Part shown: in pieces, positions 14,292 through 22,054 of the stretch | Position numbering within the stretch: position 1 is the first letter of the stretch | How the letters are laid out: each line of letters opens with the position of its first letter | Assembly (NCBI GenBank): GCA_934358495.1 | Contig: CAKRKO010000031.1 | Location: 1-27,226 of the forward strand | Reading direction: 5' to 3' | DNA: 27,226 nt | From: an uncultured Eubacterium sp. | Lineage (GTDB): Bacteria; Bacillota; Clostridia; Lachnospirales; Lachnospiraceae | Position numbers and translations under genes: made by a program | Notes under the pieces: model-generated | Databases searched by the model: none | Told to the model about the DNA's origin: nothing | The model's input: the letters and a program-made list of their open reading frames with translations, nothing else

Positions 14292-14498
14292 ATGCGAACA
14301 ATAGTGGAAACGTCAAAAGGGTATGTGCTGATAGACACCTGCGATACAGCAGATCACGGTTTAGAAACAATGGTATTTCGGTGCGCAGAAGATGGAGAGG
14401 TGAAGAACTGGAGCGATCTGGATGCCAGACGATATGCAACAATTCTAGAAGCAATGAAAGGGCACTGGAACATGGTAGAAAAGTGGAGGAACAAATGA
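14292..14498 (+). CDS. Small phage protein, unknown
   Basis: 68 aa, starting 2 nt after the DUF551 stop with GAGAGGAG upstream. Predicted beta strands (IVETSKGYVLIDTCDT) lead to a short helix near the end (LDARRYATILEAMKGHW). Compact, with no membrane segment or known motif. Overlaps the next start by 4 nt. Confidence 0.68.
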   Translation: MRTIVETSKGYVLIDTCDTADHGLETMVFRCAEDGEVKNWSDLDARRYATILEAMKGHWNMVEKWRNK

Positions 14499-14668
14499 TT
14501 TTAAAATCTGTAAAATTAGAGAACTGGGCGAAGGACCAGAAGCGTGTAACTGTTGGTAGAATCAGAAAAGAGTTCAGCGTGGATGAAGGATTGGCGCAGG
14601 ATTATTACGATTATCTGAAAGGTGCCGGTATCGTTGGCAGGATGGGGTATGTGAAATATGCCGAGTAA
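14495..14668 (+). CDS. Small winged-helix-like protein (FtsK-gamma-like)
   Basis: 57 aa from ATG 14495, with GGAGGAACAA upstream and ATGA overlap with the preceding gene. The segment VTVGRIRKEFSVDEGLAQDY followed by YLKGAGIVGRMGY resembles the gamma winged helix of FtsK translocases, the part that reads KOPS DNA. No motor domain is attached. Family placement is by eye and moderate. Confidence 0.65.
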   Translation: MILKSVKLENWAKDQKRVTVGRIRKEFSVDEGLAQDYYDYLKGAGIVGRMGYVKYAE

Positions 14669-14870
14669 AAAAGTGACGTATAAATGTAACGTTTGTGGAG
14701 TCGAATATAGAGATTTTGATACAGCAGAAAAATGTGAAAAAACACACAAAATTCCGATTAAGGTCGATAAAGCAAAATACGAAAAAGACGACACAAAGAA
14801 AGAATATCCGGAATCTGTACTTATCCATTTCACAGATGATACGAGTGCACGATATTACAGAAAGGGATAG
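14658..14870 (+). CDS. Small zinc-finger-like protein
   Basis: 70 aa overlapping the previous gene by 11 nt. The N-terminus has CNVCGVEYRDFDTAEKCEKTH, a C-x2-C ... C-x3-H arrangement like a small C2H2 or zinc-ribbon finger. The rest is charged (KYEKDDTKKEYPE) with a short beta end. Nucleic-acid or protein binding is possible; no specific family. Confidence 0.7.
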   Translation: MPSKKVTYKCNVCGVEYRDFDTAEKCEKTHKIPIKVDKAKYEKDDTKKEYPESVLIHFTDDTSARYYRKG

Positions 14871-14876
14871 TAAATC

Positions 14877-15146
14877 ATGAAAAAGACTGATGAACAGTTA
14901 CAACAGGAAGTAAAAGAGATCCGGCGATTCGTGGATGGAGAGCAATGGATTTCTGTCGATGATAGAGTACCGGAATCATCCGGCACTTACATAGTATGTT
15001 GCAAAGAGCAGGAGCTGAAACATGTAACATTTGCAAAGTTCTATAAAAAGCTGGGTTACTGGGAGTTGAAAGGGGCACGAACATTTTGGAAAGTTACGCA
15101 TTGGATGCCATTGCCAGAGCCACCGAAGGAGGAAACATGCGATTAA
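14877..15146 (+). CDS. DUF551-domain protein, short
   Basis: 89 aa. WISVDDRVPESSGTYIVCC opens and WKVTHWMPLPEPP closes the DUF551 domain, preceded by a 20-residue charged helix. A shorter paralogue of the C-terminal domain at 13657-14289. The stop lies inside the following gene, whose ATG is at 15137. Confidence 0.82.
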   Translation: MKKTDEQLQQEVKEIRRFVDGEQWISVDDRVPESSGTYIVCCKEQELKHVTFAKFYKKLGYWELKGARTFWKVTHWMPLPEPPKEETCD

Positions 15147-15427
15147 TTGATATTGAGAAGTTAAGAGGATGTGCAATCATCCGCCCTCATAATGGGCTGG
15201 AAGTGAAAGTGATAGAATCTTTCTCAGATAAGATAAAACATCAAGATATACAGACAGCTTATGATGCAGACAAGGTCATTCAAGAGATAGAACAACTCAG
15301 AGTGCAGTATTTTCTGACTATAGCCGGTACCGGCGATAAGGCACTGGATGTGGCTTATGAGAAAGTATATCAGGCATTGGAAAGTGCGATGGAGATTGTA
15401 AAGGCAGGTGGAAAACATGACAAATAG
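15137..15427 (+). CDS. Phage protein, unknown
   Basis: 96 aa from ATG 15137 with AAGGAGGAAAC upstream, inside the tail of the DUF551 gene. Begins MRLIDIEKLRGCAI, the usual opening of small phage accessory proteins that have a DADKVIQEIEQL helix in the middle. No enzymatic motif. Overlaps the next start by 11 nt. Confidence 0.7.
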   Translation: MRLIDIEKLRGCAIIRPHNGLEVKVIESFSDKIKHQDIQTAYDADKVIQEIEQLRVQYFLTIAGTGDKALDVAYEKVYQALESAMEIVKAGGKHDK

Positions 15428-15818
15428 AGAAAAGTTTGCAGAACAGATTTTGAATATTGTATGTACTGGAACATCTGTAGCTGTTAACAAAACAACGATG
15501 GAACCTATGTTATGTCAGCTTGGCGCTTGCAAAGATTGTTATTTTAACACAAAAGGTCCAACTCCTAATTGTTGCTATGAATTTACTATATGGGCGAAAG
15601 AAGAATATTCTGAGCCACCTATTGATTGGAGCAAAGTGCCAGTTGATACGCCGATTATGGTTAAGGACGCTGAAAATGCGATATGGCACAAAGGGCACTT
15701 TGCGAGAGTGATAGCTAATAAGGTCTGTGCTTGGGTTAATGGCAAAACATCGTGGACAACAAATACTGTAGTTCAATGGAATTATGCAAAACTGGCAGAG
15801 GAGAGTGAAACAGAATGA
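15417..15818 (+). CDS. Cys-rich phage accessory protein
   Basis: 133 aa from ATG 15417 (AGGTGG upstream); GTG 15408 is an alternative. The N-terminal half holds a Cys cluster, CQLGACKDCYF with later CCYEF, which may bind metal. The C-terminal half begins PPIDWSKVPVDTPIMVKD and resembles small phage domains that follow such clusters. Codon use is more AT-rich than neighbours. Stop overlaps the next ATG. Confidence 0.72.
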   Translation: MTNREKFAEQILNIVCTGTSVAVNKTTMEPMLCQLGACKDCYFNTKGPTPNCCYEFTIWAKEEYSEPPIDWSKVPVDTPIMVKDAENAIWHKGHFARVIANKVCAWVNGKTSWTTNTVVQWNYAKLAEESETE

Positions 15819-16147
15819 TATTTGAAGTAGGAAAATGCTATGAACATACCACAGGATTGAAAATTAGAATTTTGGCAGAAGCAGATACATGTGCTTATGG
15901 ACACGTACTGATCGCGGAGGACAGCTACGGAAGAATTGTCCCAATCGGAACCGGAGAAGAAGCAACCCTCAATTATACAGAATGTGAGGACTTCATGAAA
16001 ACCGTGGAGGAGACAGGATCATACGAAGCAGTTGTGATGCCGGCAGAAGAAAATGAGATTGATGTTTCTGAGATGAATCCAGATGCTGTAGAAGTGAAAC
16101 CGGATGATGTAGAGGCTGAAAAAGACGGAGGACAGCGAGGAAAATGA
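15815..16147 (+). CDS. Phage protein with acidic tail, unknown
   Basis: 110 aa. An N-terminal beta-rich domain (FEVGKCYEHTTGLKIRILAE) of about 70 residues is followed by a strongly acidic tail of VKPDDVEAEKD type. No recognised family. ATG is coupled to the previous stop (ATGA). Confidence 0.7.
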   Translation: MIFEVGKCYEHTTGLKIRILAEADTCAYGHVLIAEDSYGRIVPIGTGEEATLNYTECEDFMKTVEETGSYEAVVMPAEENEIDVSEMNPDAVEVKPDDVEAEKDGGQRGK

Positions 16148-16212
16148 AACCGATTGCGAGATTTCTGATAGTTCAACTGATACACCAACTAAACAGTTGC
16201 ACAAAGAGTTGA
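16144..16212 (+). CDS. Possible leader-like micro-ORF
   Basis: 22 codons (MKPIARFLIVQLIHQ...) whose ATG overlaps the previous stop (ATGA) behind GAGGA. It spans the hairpin GTTCAACT (16171-16178) with AGTTGAAC (16207-16214), which ends 1 nt before the next ATG. Translation through it could open that hairpin. Very short, so it may be chance. Confidence 0.3.
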   Translation: MKPIARFLIVQLIHQLNSCTKS

Positions 16213-16215
16213 ACA

Positions 16216-16398
16216 ATGGAGACAATCATTGATTACCTTGCAGCAGTCGGTGGTAATCCGGAATGGATCCTGTCATACTTGATATGGCAGCAGATACAGC
16301 AAAGTGGCAGCAGGGCAACGCTGCAGGAGAGGAATAAGGGAGGTGATGCCGTTGGAGAAGATGACAAAGGAAAGATTGAAAGCATACCGGAGCAATAA
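16216..16398 (+). CDS. Small phage protein, unknown
   Basis: 60 aa beginning METIIDYLAAVGGNPEWILS, a hydrophobic amphipathic N-terminus with a polar, charged C-terminal half. It overlaps the DUF1492-like gene in another frame for 47 nt. No clear Shine-Dalgarno; the start follows a hairpin and may depend on upstream translation. Confidence 0.5.
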   Translation: METIIDYLAAVGGNPEWILSYLIWQQIQQSGSRATLQERNKGGDAVGEDDKGKIESIPEQ

Positions 16399-16765
16399 AG
16401 CTGAGATACTAGAACTGGATTATGCTCTGCAGAACCGCTGGAAGTCAGATACTATGATTGGGAATGATGTAATATTTGATTACAGCAAAGGTTATCCGAT
16501 GCCACAATGTGTGGTTGGGTTTGACCAGGAGAAATACGAGCGATTGCAGGACCGTGATCTCAAGCGAAAGAAAGCTCTGGAGCAGGAGTGTAAAGAGGTG
16601 GAGCAATTCGTAGATGCGATACCGGACAGTTTGGGGCACCGTATCTTCCGGAAGCTGTTTATCGATGGTAGGAAGCCGGCAACACAGGAGCAGGTTGCCA
16701 AGAGTGTACATCTGGATCAGAGCAGAATCAGCAGAAAAATTGATGATATTCTGAAAAACGCATAA
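16352..16765 (+). CDS. DUF1492/RinA-like late transcription regulator
   Basis: 137 aa. TTG 16352 is chosen because GGGAGG lies 8 nt upstream; ATG 16346 is too close and ATG 16361 is an alternative. The N-terminal two thirds is coiled (KAYRSNKAEILELDYAL ... RDLKRKKALEQECKEVEQFV). The C-terminus is a sigma-region-4-like helix-turn-helix (RKLFIDGRKPATQEQVAKSV, then DQSRISRKIDDIL). Proteins of this kind, last in the early operon and before the terminase, activate late genes. Confidence 0.85.
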   Translation: MEKMTKERLKAYRSNKAEILELDYALQNRWKSDTMIGNDVIFDYSKGYPMPQCVVGFDQEKYERLQDRDLKRKKALEQECKEVEQFVDAIPDSLGHRIFRKLFIDGRKPATQEQVAKSVHLDQSRISRKIDDILKNA

Positions 16766-16797
16766 AATGCATAAAAAACATATATATAATAATACTT

Positions 16798-16830
16798 GAG
16801 CCAAAGGCGAAAACCGGCGGCTCGATTTTT
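16798..16830 (+). terminator. Terminator of the early operon
   Basis: GAGCC (16798-16802) pairs with GGCTC (16819-16823) around a purine-rich loop, followed by GATTTTT. It closes the long rightward early transcript after the late regulator. Confidence 0.7.
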
Positions 16831-16856
16831 CCTCTATGAGAATAAACTTAGAAAAA

Positions 16857-16888
16857 GGCAGTCTGCACAATGTAGGCTGTCATTTTTT
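16857..16888 (+). terminator. Second terminator before the cargo island
   Basis: An 11-bp stem (16857-16867 with 16871-16881, several G-T pairs) with a CAA loop and a six-T tract. Two terminators in tandem strongly insulate the following genes from early transcription. Confidence 0.75.
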
Positions 16889-16903
16889 CGTATAATATGC
16901 TGA

Positions 16904-16932
16904 TAGACGCATGCGAACAAATGTTCTATAAT
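16904..16932 (+). promoter_or_regulatory. LexA/SOS-box promoter of the cargo operon
   Basis: TAGACG (16904-16909, four of six matches), 17-bp spacer, perfect TATAAT (16927-16932). The spacer contains CGAACAAATGTTC (16914-16926), matching the Gram-positive LexA box CGAAC-N4-GTTCG in its full GAAC-N4-GTTC core. LexA bound here would cover the promoter, so the downstream genes should be induced by DNA damage. A weaker TTGAAT/TATACT pair (16965-16991, 15-bp spacer) could give basal expression. Confidence 0.75.
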
Positions 16933-17031
16933 AAACACAAATTCCTCTAGCAGTTAATAAGGTATTGAATATTGTGGAAAAAAGATATACTATCAAATTA
17001 AGTTTATTTTCACATAGAGGAGAAAAAAAGT

Positions 17032-17985
17032 ATGGCAAAAAAGATTAAGTTGATCATGTATGGATTAAGCGTAGTAAATGGACAAAATAAGCGTGTTTTA
17101 TTAAATCATATGCAGAATGGAGACAAGTTTGTAGATGTTGTAGAGTCTTATATTTTAAATAAGCTTAATAATTATTCAACCGATAGTAAAAAGGAAATAT
17201 TGTTTCAGTTTGACGAGATTTCAAGTGAGGTTGTGTGTAATGAGTTAGGCCAGGAAAAATGCAGAATAGTATATGGCAGAGTGAAAACGGGAGAATATGG
17301 AGTAGAATCAGATCTGGTGGATATAGAAACTTATAAAGTAAGTAAACGTTCTGCAAGTCAAGCGGATATGATGCCGTTTGGATTTTGTATTGTTGTTCCA
17401 GCAGGGGAAGTAGAACGAGCTGTTATTGTTTTACAAACCACAGGTGTTTTTGGTATGAAGATATCTTTACAGAGTGAGTTAAGGAAGTGCATGGCAGAGT
17501 TTTGCCCTGACTATAAATTTCTTATGAATCCTATTGCACCTAAAGAATATTTGGATAAGTATTTAGAACATGGAATTTTAAAGAAAATTCGGATGATAAA
17601 ATATGAAATTCCAGAAGATGAAGCAGAAAAAATAGGCGTTAATTATGGGGTTCGAGATACAAAAGAAGAAAGAATTATTCATAAACCGACAGGTTTTTTG
17701 GAACGTAAGAAACAAGCATTAAAAGAGTGTATTGCTGGTCAAAGAAGTCATACAGATATAGTGGAAATAACAGATTTTAAATATGATGATTTGAAATTGG
17801 AATTTTCATTAGAAGGTGTGAATAAGACATTTGATTTGGGAAATATGGATAGTATTGTTATAAGTGAAGATATTACTAAAAAGGTGCAAATGGAAAATGG
17901 AAATCCGCTATATACTAGTTTGAAACCACAAATGAAAAATGCGGCATTACCATGTTTGAGAGATATGGGATTGTTAGATGAATAA
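17032..17985 (+). CDS. Unrecognised protein of a two-gene SOS-linked cargo operon
   Basis: 317 aa, soluble. The first 110 residues look alpha/beta. A second block holds MPFGFCIVVPAGEVERAVIV, a GVFGMKISLQSEL strand-helix and FLMNPIAPKEYLDKYLEHG, then KKIRMIKYEIPED. The last 80 residues are beta-rich (DDLKLEFSLEGVNKTFDLGN). No catalytic motif or known domain was recognised. Codon use is clearly more AT-rich than the flanking phage genes. It lies alone with a membrane-protein gene between terminators, behind a LexA-box promoter, so it looks like a moron or host-interaction module. The ribosome site is TAGAGGAG. Confidence 0.85.
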   Translation: MAKKIKLIMYGLSVVNGQNKRVLLNHMQNGDKFVDVVESYILNKLNNYSTDSKKEILFQFDEISSEVVCNELGQEKCRIVYGRVKTGEYGVESDLVDIETYKVSKRSASQADMMPFGFCIVVPAGEVERAVIVLQTTGVFGMKISLQSELRKCMAEFCPDYKFLMNPIAPKEYLDKYLEHGILKKIRMIKYEIPEDEAEKIGVNYGVRDTKEERIIHKPTGFLERKKQALKECIAGQRSHTDIVEITDFKYDDLKLEFSLEGVNKTFDLGNMDSIVISEDITKKVQMENGNPLYTSLKPQMKNAALPCLRDMGLLDE

Positions 17986-18000
17986 ATGTAAGGAGACCAT

Positions 18001-18603
18001 ATGAAGGTATTTTTGGATAATATCATGCAACCGAAGATATGGATGTGGATTATAGTAATTGCAATAATTTTGATTACAAAATTTGTTGTTAAGCTAAAGT
18101 ATATATCGGTCATGGAAATTATAAAAAATCATTTAGAATGTTTTCGAAATTCAAAGAATAAATTAATGCCTATGCCAATCATAGTTTATGTGTTGCTCCC
18201 TTTTATAATGGGAATTGCAACTGGACTGACAGAAAGGATAACAGATAGTACGATAAATATTGTTACAATTATTGTATCGATACTAACGGCCATGTTGTTT
18301 ACTATGCTGACAATGGTTATAGACATGAATGCAAAGGTAAAGCAAAATAAGAATTATTACAGTAAAGAAGCTAATGTGTCGAAGAAGGCTTTACTAGAGA
18401 CATACTATACAATCATGTTTGAAATACTTGTAAGCGTTGGCTTATTAATAGCATGTTTTGCAAATTGTTTTTTAAAGAAATATGGCTTGATTTCGAGCGT
18501 GATTATATATTCATTAACATATATGCTAATTATAAATTTGCTTATGGTTATAAAGAGAATTTTCCGAGTGATAGATGTTGATATGAAAAAAAAAGATGAA
18601 TAA
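18001..18603 (+). CDS. Five-helix membrane protein, partner of the cargo gene
   Basis: 200 aa, 15 nt after the preceding stop with TAAGGAGACCAT before the ATG. Predicted membrane segments are about residues 13-30, 59-76, 85-107, 137-158 and 162-184. Basic loops (KNHLECFRNSKNK, residues 42-54) lie between the first two. No known transporter, holin or SLATT motif recognised. AT-rich like its partner. A soluble sensor-like protein plus a small multi-pass membrane protein is the common layout of abortive-infection and membrane-effector defence pairs; this is analogy only. Confidence 0.85.
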   Translation: MKVFLDNIMQPKIWMWIIVIAIILITKFVVKLKYISVMEIIKNHLECFRNSKNKLMPMPIIVYVLLPFIMGIATGLTERITDSTINIVTIIVSILTAMLFTMLTMVIDMNAKVKQNKNYYSKEANVSKKALLETYYTIMFEILVSVGLLIACFANCFLKKYGLISSVIIYSLTYMLIINLLMVIKRIFRVIDVDMKKKDE

Positions 18604-18610
18604 TGAATGA

Positions 18611-18638
18611 GGCAGCAGGATTTACCTGCTGTCTTTTT
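18611..18638 (+). terminator. Terminator closing the cargo operon
   Basis: GGCAGCAGG (18611-18619), loop ATTTA, CCTGCTGTC (18625-18633), then five T residues. It separates the cargo from the terminase genes, which must have their own late promoter. Confidence 0.85.
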
Positions 18639-18674
18639 CTATATTACAAAACGACGAATGAGAGGTGAAGGTAC

Positions 18675-19409
18675 ATGGCAAGAGCACCAGATCCGCGAAT
18701 CGAAAAGGCAAAAGCCATGTATCTGGAAGGAGTGAAATTAGTTGAGATTGCAAGTCAACTAAATTTACCGGAAGGGACGGTTCGACGATGGAAGTGTACT
18801 CATAAGTGGGATAGCGAACGTTCGGATAAGAAAAGCGAGCGTTCGAATAGAAAAAAAGGCGGACAACCGGGGAATAAAAATGCAACAGGACCGCCAAAGA
18901 ATAAGAACGCTGAGAAGCATGGCTTCTTTTCAAAATATCTTCCGGAAGAAACACTATCCATTATTCAGGAGATGCCGGAGAATCCATTGGATGTCCTCTG
19001 GGATCAGATTCAGATTGCTTATGCTGCTATTATCAGGGCGCAGCAGATCATGTATGTGCGTGATCAGGAAGATGTGACAACAACAAAGATAGCAGAAAGC
19101 GAAGGAAATGTATGCTCTGAGAAATGGGAAGTGCAGCAGGCCTGGGATAAACAAGCAAATTTTTTATCTGCTCAGGCCAGAGCGCAGAAAACTCTGGAGG
19201 GAATGATCAACCGGTACGAGGATCTATTACATAAGAACTGGGATATGGCAACCGAGGAGCAGAAAGCAAGAGTTGAACAGATTACTGCAAAGACAGAACT
19301 ACTCAAAGCAAAAGCGCAGCTTGATGATGATACAGAAGTAGTAGACGATGGATTCCTTGAAGCATTAAAGGGAACAGCGGCAGAGGATTGGTCAGATGCG
19401 GAAGATTAA
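18675..19409 (+). CDS. terS: Terminase small subunit
   Basis: 244 aa. The N-terminal DNA-binding domain has KAKAMYLEGVKLVEIASQLN and LPEGTVRRWKCTHKW, as in PBSX XtmA/YqaS-type small terminases. GGQPGNKNATGPP follows, a linker common in clostridial members. The rest is helical oligomerisation and large-subunit binding. It recognises the packaging site and recruits the large subunit. ATG follows GAGAGGTGAAGGTAC; it overlaps the large subunit by 14 nt. Confidence 0.92.
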   Translation: MARAPDPRIEKAKAMYLEGVKLVEIASQLNLPEGTVRRWKCTHKWDSERSDKKSERSNRKKGGQPGNKNATGPPKNKNAEKHGFFSKYLPEETLSIIQEMPENPLDVLWDQIQIAYAAIIRAQQIMYVRDQEDVTTTKIAESEGNVCSEKWEVQQAWDKQANFLSAQARAQKTLEGMINRYEDLLHKNWDMATEEQKARVEQITAKTELLKAKAQLDDDTEVVDDGFLEALKGTAAEDWSDAED

Positions 19410-20688
19410 ACAGTTTTTCAAATTCCAACCATTTTCCAAGAAGCAACGCAAAGTACTGAACTGGTGGACGGAGGATTCGCCGGTAAAGGACTATGACGGA
19501 ATTATAGCAGATGGCGCAATCAGATCCGGTAAAACAGTGAGCATGTCGTTGTCATTTGTATTGTGGGCGATGTGCAGCTTTAACGGTCAGAATTTTGCTA
19601 TGTGCGGCAAGACAATTGGTTCGTTCCGAAGAAACGTACTATTCTGGTTGAAATTGATGCTTCGTTCCAGAGGATACCGGGTAACGGATCACCGGGCAGA
19701 CAATCTGGTGGTTATCTCAAGGGGCAGCGTAGAAAATTATTTTTATATATTTGGTGGAAAAGATGAACGATCACAGGATCTCATCCAGGGAATTACTCTG
19801 GCTGGGGTCTTTTTTGATGAAGTGGCATTGATGCCGGGGTCATTTGTGAATCAGGCGACTGGTCGATGCTCTGTGGATGGATCCAAGTATTGGTTCAACT
19901 GCAATCCAGATGGTCCATATCACTGGTTCAAACAGAACTGGATAGATAAACGTAAAGAAAAGCATCTATTGTATCTGCATTTTACAATGGATGACAACTT
20001 GAGCCTGTCAGAAAAGGTGAAAGCCAGATACCGTAGCATGTACACCGGGGTATTTTACAGACGTTATATTCTTGGACTGTGGGCGATGGCTGAGGGCATC
20101 ATCTATGACATGTTCAGTGAAGAACGTCATGTGGCAGATCCGGAAACATTCAGTGATTTATTACTTGATGGCAACAGATATGTCAGCTGTGATTACGGTA
20201 CCCAAAATGCAACGGTGTTTTTGCTTTGGAATCAGGGAACAGATGGCATCTGGTACTGCACACGGGAATATTACTATTCCGGACGTGAAGAAGGTCAGCA
20301 GAAGACCGATGCAGAATACGCAGATGATCTGGAAAGCTGGCTGTCTGGGACAGATATCAATGCTGTGATCGTAGATCCGGCAGCAGCATCATTTATTGCT
20401 GAATTAACAAAACGCGGCTACAGGGTAATAAAAGCCAAGAATGATGTGGCAGATGGTATCCGTCTGGTAGCAACAAAACTGAACTTGCTGAAAATAGTAT
20501 TTTCAAACATTTGTCAGGACACGATCAAAGAATTTGCTTCTTATATTTGGGATGAAAAGGCAGCAGAACACGGTGAGGACAAGCCGGTGAAACAGTATGA
20601 TCATGCCATGGATGCAGTGAGATATTTTGTATATACAATTCTGGGCGAACGTCCACGGTTGAATCGAAAGGTAAAAGGAGGCATATAG
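19396..20688 (+). CDS. terL: Terminase large subunit (PBSX/XtmB family)
   Basis: 430 aa. ATPase: Walker A GAIRSGKT (40-47), Walker B VFFDE (138-142, catalytic Glu142), and NCNPDGPYHWF as motif III. RNase-H-like nuclease: CDYG (Asp266), IVDPAA (Asp327) and DHAMDAVRYF (Asp402, Asp406) supply the metal ligands. It powers DNA packaging and cuts the concatemer. Complete and full length. Confidence 0.97.
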   Translation: MRKIKQFFKFQPFSKKQRKVLNWWTEDSPVKDYDGIIADGAIRSGKTVSMSLSFVLWAMCSFNGQNFAMCGKTIGSFRRNVLFWLKLMLRSRGYRVTDHRADNLVVISRGSVENYFYIFGGKDERSQDLIQGITLAGVFFDEVALMPGSFVNQATGRCSVDGSKYWFNCNPDGPYHWFKQNWIDKRKEKHLLYLHFTMDDNLSLSEKVKARYRSMYTGVFYRRYILGLWAMAEGIIYDMFSEERHVADPETFSDLLLDGNRYVSCDYGTQNATVFLLWNQGTDGIWYCTREYYYSGREEGQQKTDAEYADDLESWLSGTDINAVIVDPAAASFIAELTKRGYRVIKAKNDVADGIRLVATKLNLLKIVFSNICQDTIKEFASYIWDEKAAEHGEDKPVKQYDHAMDAVRYFVYTILGERPRLNRKVKGGI

Positions 20689-20689
20689 C

Positions 20690-22054
20690 GTGATATATAG
20701 ATTGGCAGCAGAAAAAACGCTGACAGATGATAAATTGATGGAATTTATCCGAAAACACGATGCAGAATGCGCATTCCGGTTGCAGAAGCTTTGGGATGCA
20801 TATATGACAGATTATCCGATTTTTCACGAAAAGGAAAAACCTGCGTGGAAGCCGGACAACCGAATTGCTGTCAATTTTGCAAAATACATTGTCGATACGA
20901 TGAACGGATTCTTCCTAGGAAATCCTATCAAGATTTCAGTAGATGGAGAAGCAGAAGATATAAAAAAATATGTGGAATTTCTTGACCAGTACAATGATCA
21001 GGATGATAACAACGCGGAATTGTCAAAATTATGCAGCATATTTGGAAATGGATATGAAATGTATTATGTGGATCCAATCGGAAACGTTGGTATTACATAT
21101 CTCTCTCCTATGGATGGATTTATGATCTATGATGATTCGGTATTGCAGCGCGAACGGTATTTCGTGAGACTGTATATCGATGATGATCAGGTATTGCATG
21201 GAAGTCTATCAGATGATGAGAATGTACGATGGTTTACCATAAAAGGTAAACTTGTGTGGGATGAGGATGAAAAGAAGCATGGGTTTGATGGAGTGCCGGC
21301 GACAGAGTATGTAGAAAACCGGGAGCGGATAGGAATTTTCGAACCAGTCTTGACCATGATCAATGCATATAACAAGGCAATCAGTGAAAAAGCCAATGAT
21401 GTGGATTATTTTGCTGATGCCTATTTGAAAGTTCTGGGAGCGTATCTTGACAAGGAAGATGTAAAACATATTCGCGATGACAGGATCATCAATTTTGATG
21501 GAGAGGCTGACAAGTTGAATGTGGATTTTTTGAAGAAGCCAGATGGTGATACGACACAGGAGCATCTGATTGATAGACTGGAAAAACTGATTTTCCATAT
21601 CAGTATGGTTGCTAATATTTCAGATGAAAATTTTGGGACAAGTTCCGGAATTGCCATGAAATACAAGTTACAGGCGATGCACAATCTTGAAAAGACAAAA
21701 GAGCGAAAGTTTACTTCTGGAATGAACCGACGCTATCGTCTGATCTTTTCAAATCCAGTTTCCGGTATGAAAAATGAAGACTGGGTGAAGTTACATTACA
21801 AATTCACACCGAATATTCCGGCGAATGTGCTGGAAGAGACGGAGATTGCCGGTAATCTGGATGGAATTGTATCACATGAAACTCAGCTTGGTACATTGTC
21901 TATTGTGGATAATGTGCAGGCGGAGATAGATAAGCTTGAGGAAGAACAGAAAAAGAATCAGGATGATGCTGTTATGAGAGGATTGTTCGGAGGTGCAGCA
22001 GGTGACATCACAGGAGTACTGGAAAAAGAGGGAAGCGGCTCAGCGAAAGCATAA
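20690..22054 (+). CDS. Portal protein (SPP1 gp6 family)
   Basis: 454 aa from GTG 20690, with AAAGGAGGCATATAGC upstream. The SPP1-type portal is seen in NRIAVNFAKYIVDTMNGFFL, the MKYKLQAM core, and the tail domain ending in acidic coiled sequence (DKLEEEQKKNQDD). It forms the dodecameric ring for DNA entry and tail attachment. The C-terminal 17 codons overlap the minor head gene. Confidence 0.95.
   Translation: MIYRLAAEKTLTDDKLMEFIRKHDAECAFRLQKLWDAYMTDYPIFHEKEKPAWKPDNRIAVNFAKYIVDTMNGFFLGNPIKISVDGEAEDIKKYVEFLDQYNDQDDNNAELSKLCSIFGNGYEMYYVDPIGNVGITYLSPMDGFMIYDDSVLQRERYFVRLYIDDDQVLHGSLSDDENVRWFTIKGKLVWDEDEKKHGFDGVPATEYVENRERIGIFEPVLTMINAYNKAISEKANDVDYFADAYLKVLGAYLDKEDVKHIRDDRIINFDGEADKLNVDFLKKPDGDTTQEHLIDRLEKLIFHISMVANISDENFGTSSGIAMKYKLQAMHNLEKTKERKFTSGMNRRYRLIFSNPVSGMKNEDWVKLHYKFTPNIPANVLEETEIAGNLDGIVSHETQLGTLSIVDNVQAEIDKLEEEQKKNQDDAVMRGLFGGAAGDITGVLEKEGSGSAKA

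Noticed and set aside
14177..14668. 163-codon plus frame covering the end of DUF551 and two small genes
   Set aside because: Only its last 57 codons are a real gene with its own AGGAGG start at 14495; the rest is out of frame with supported genes.
18815..18824. CGAACGTTCG palindrome as an SOS box
   Set aside because: No spacer between half sites; lies in the terminase small-subunit gene.
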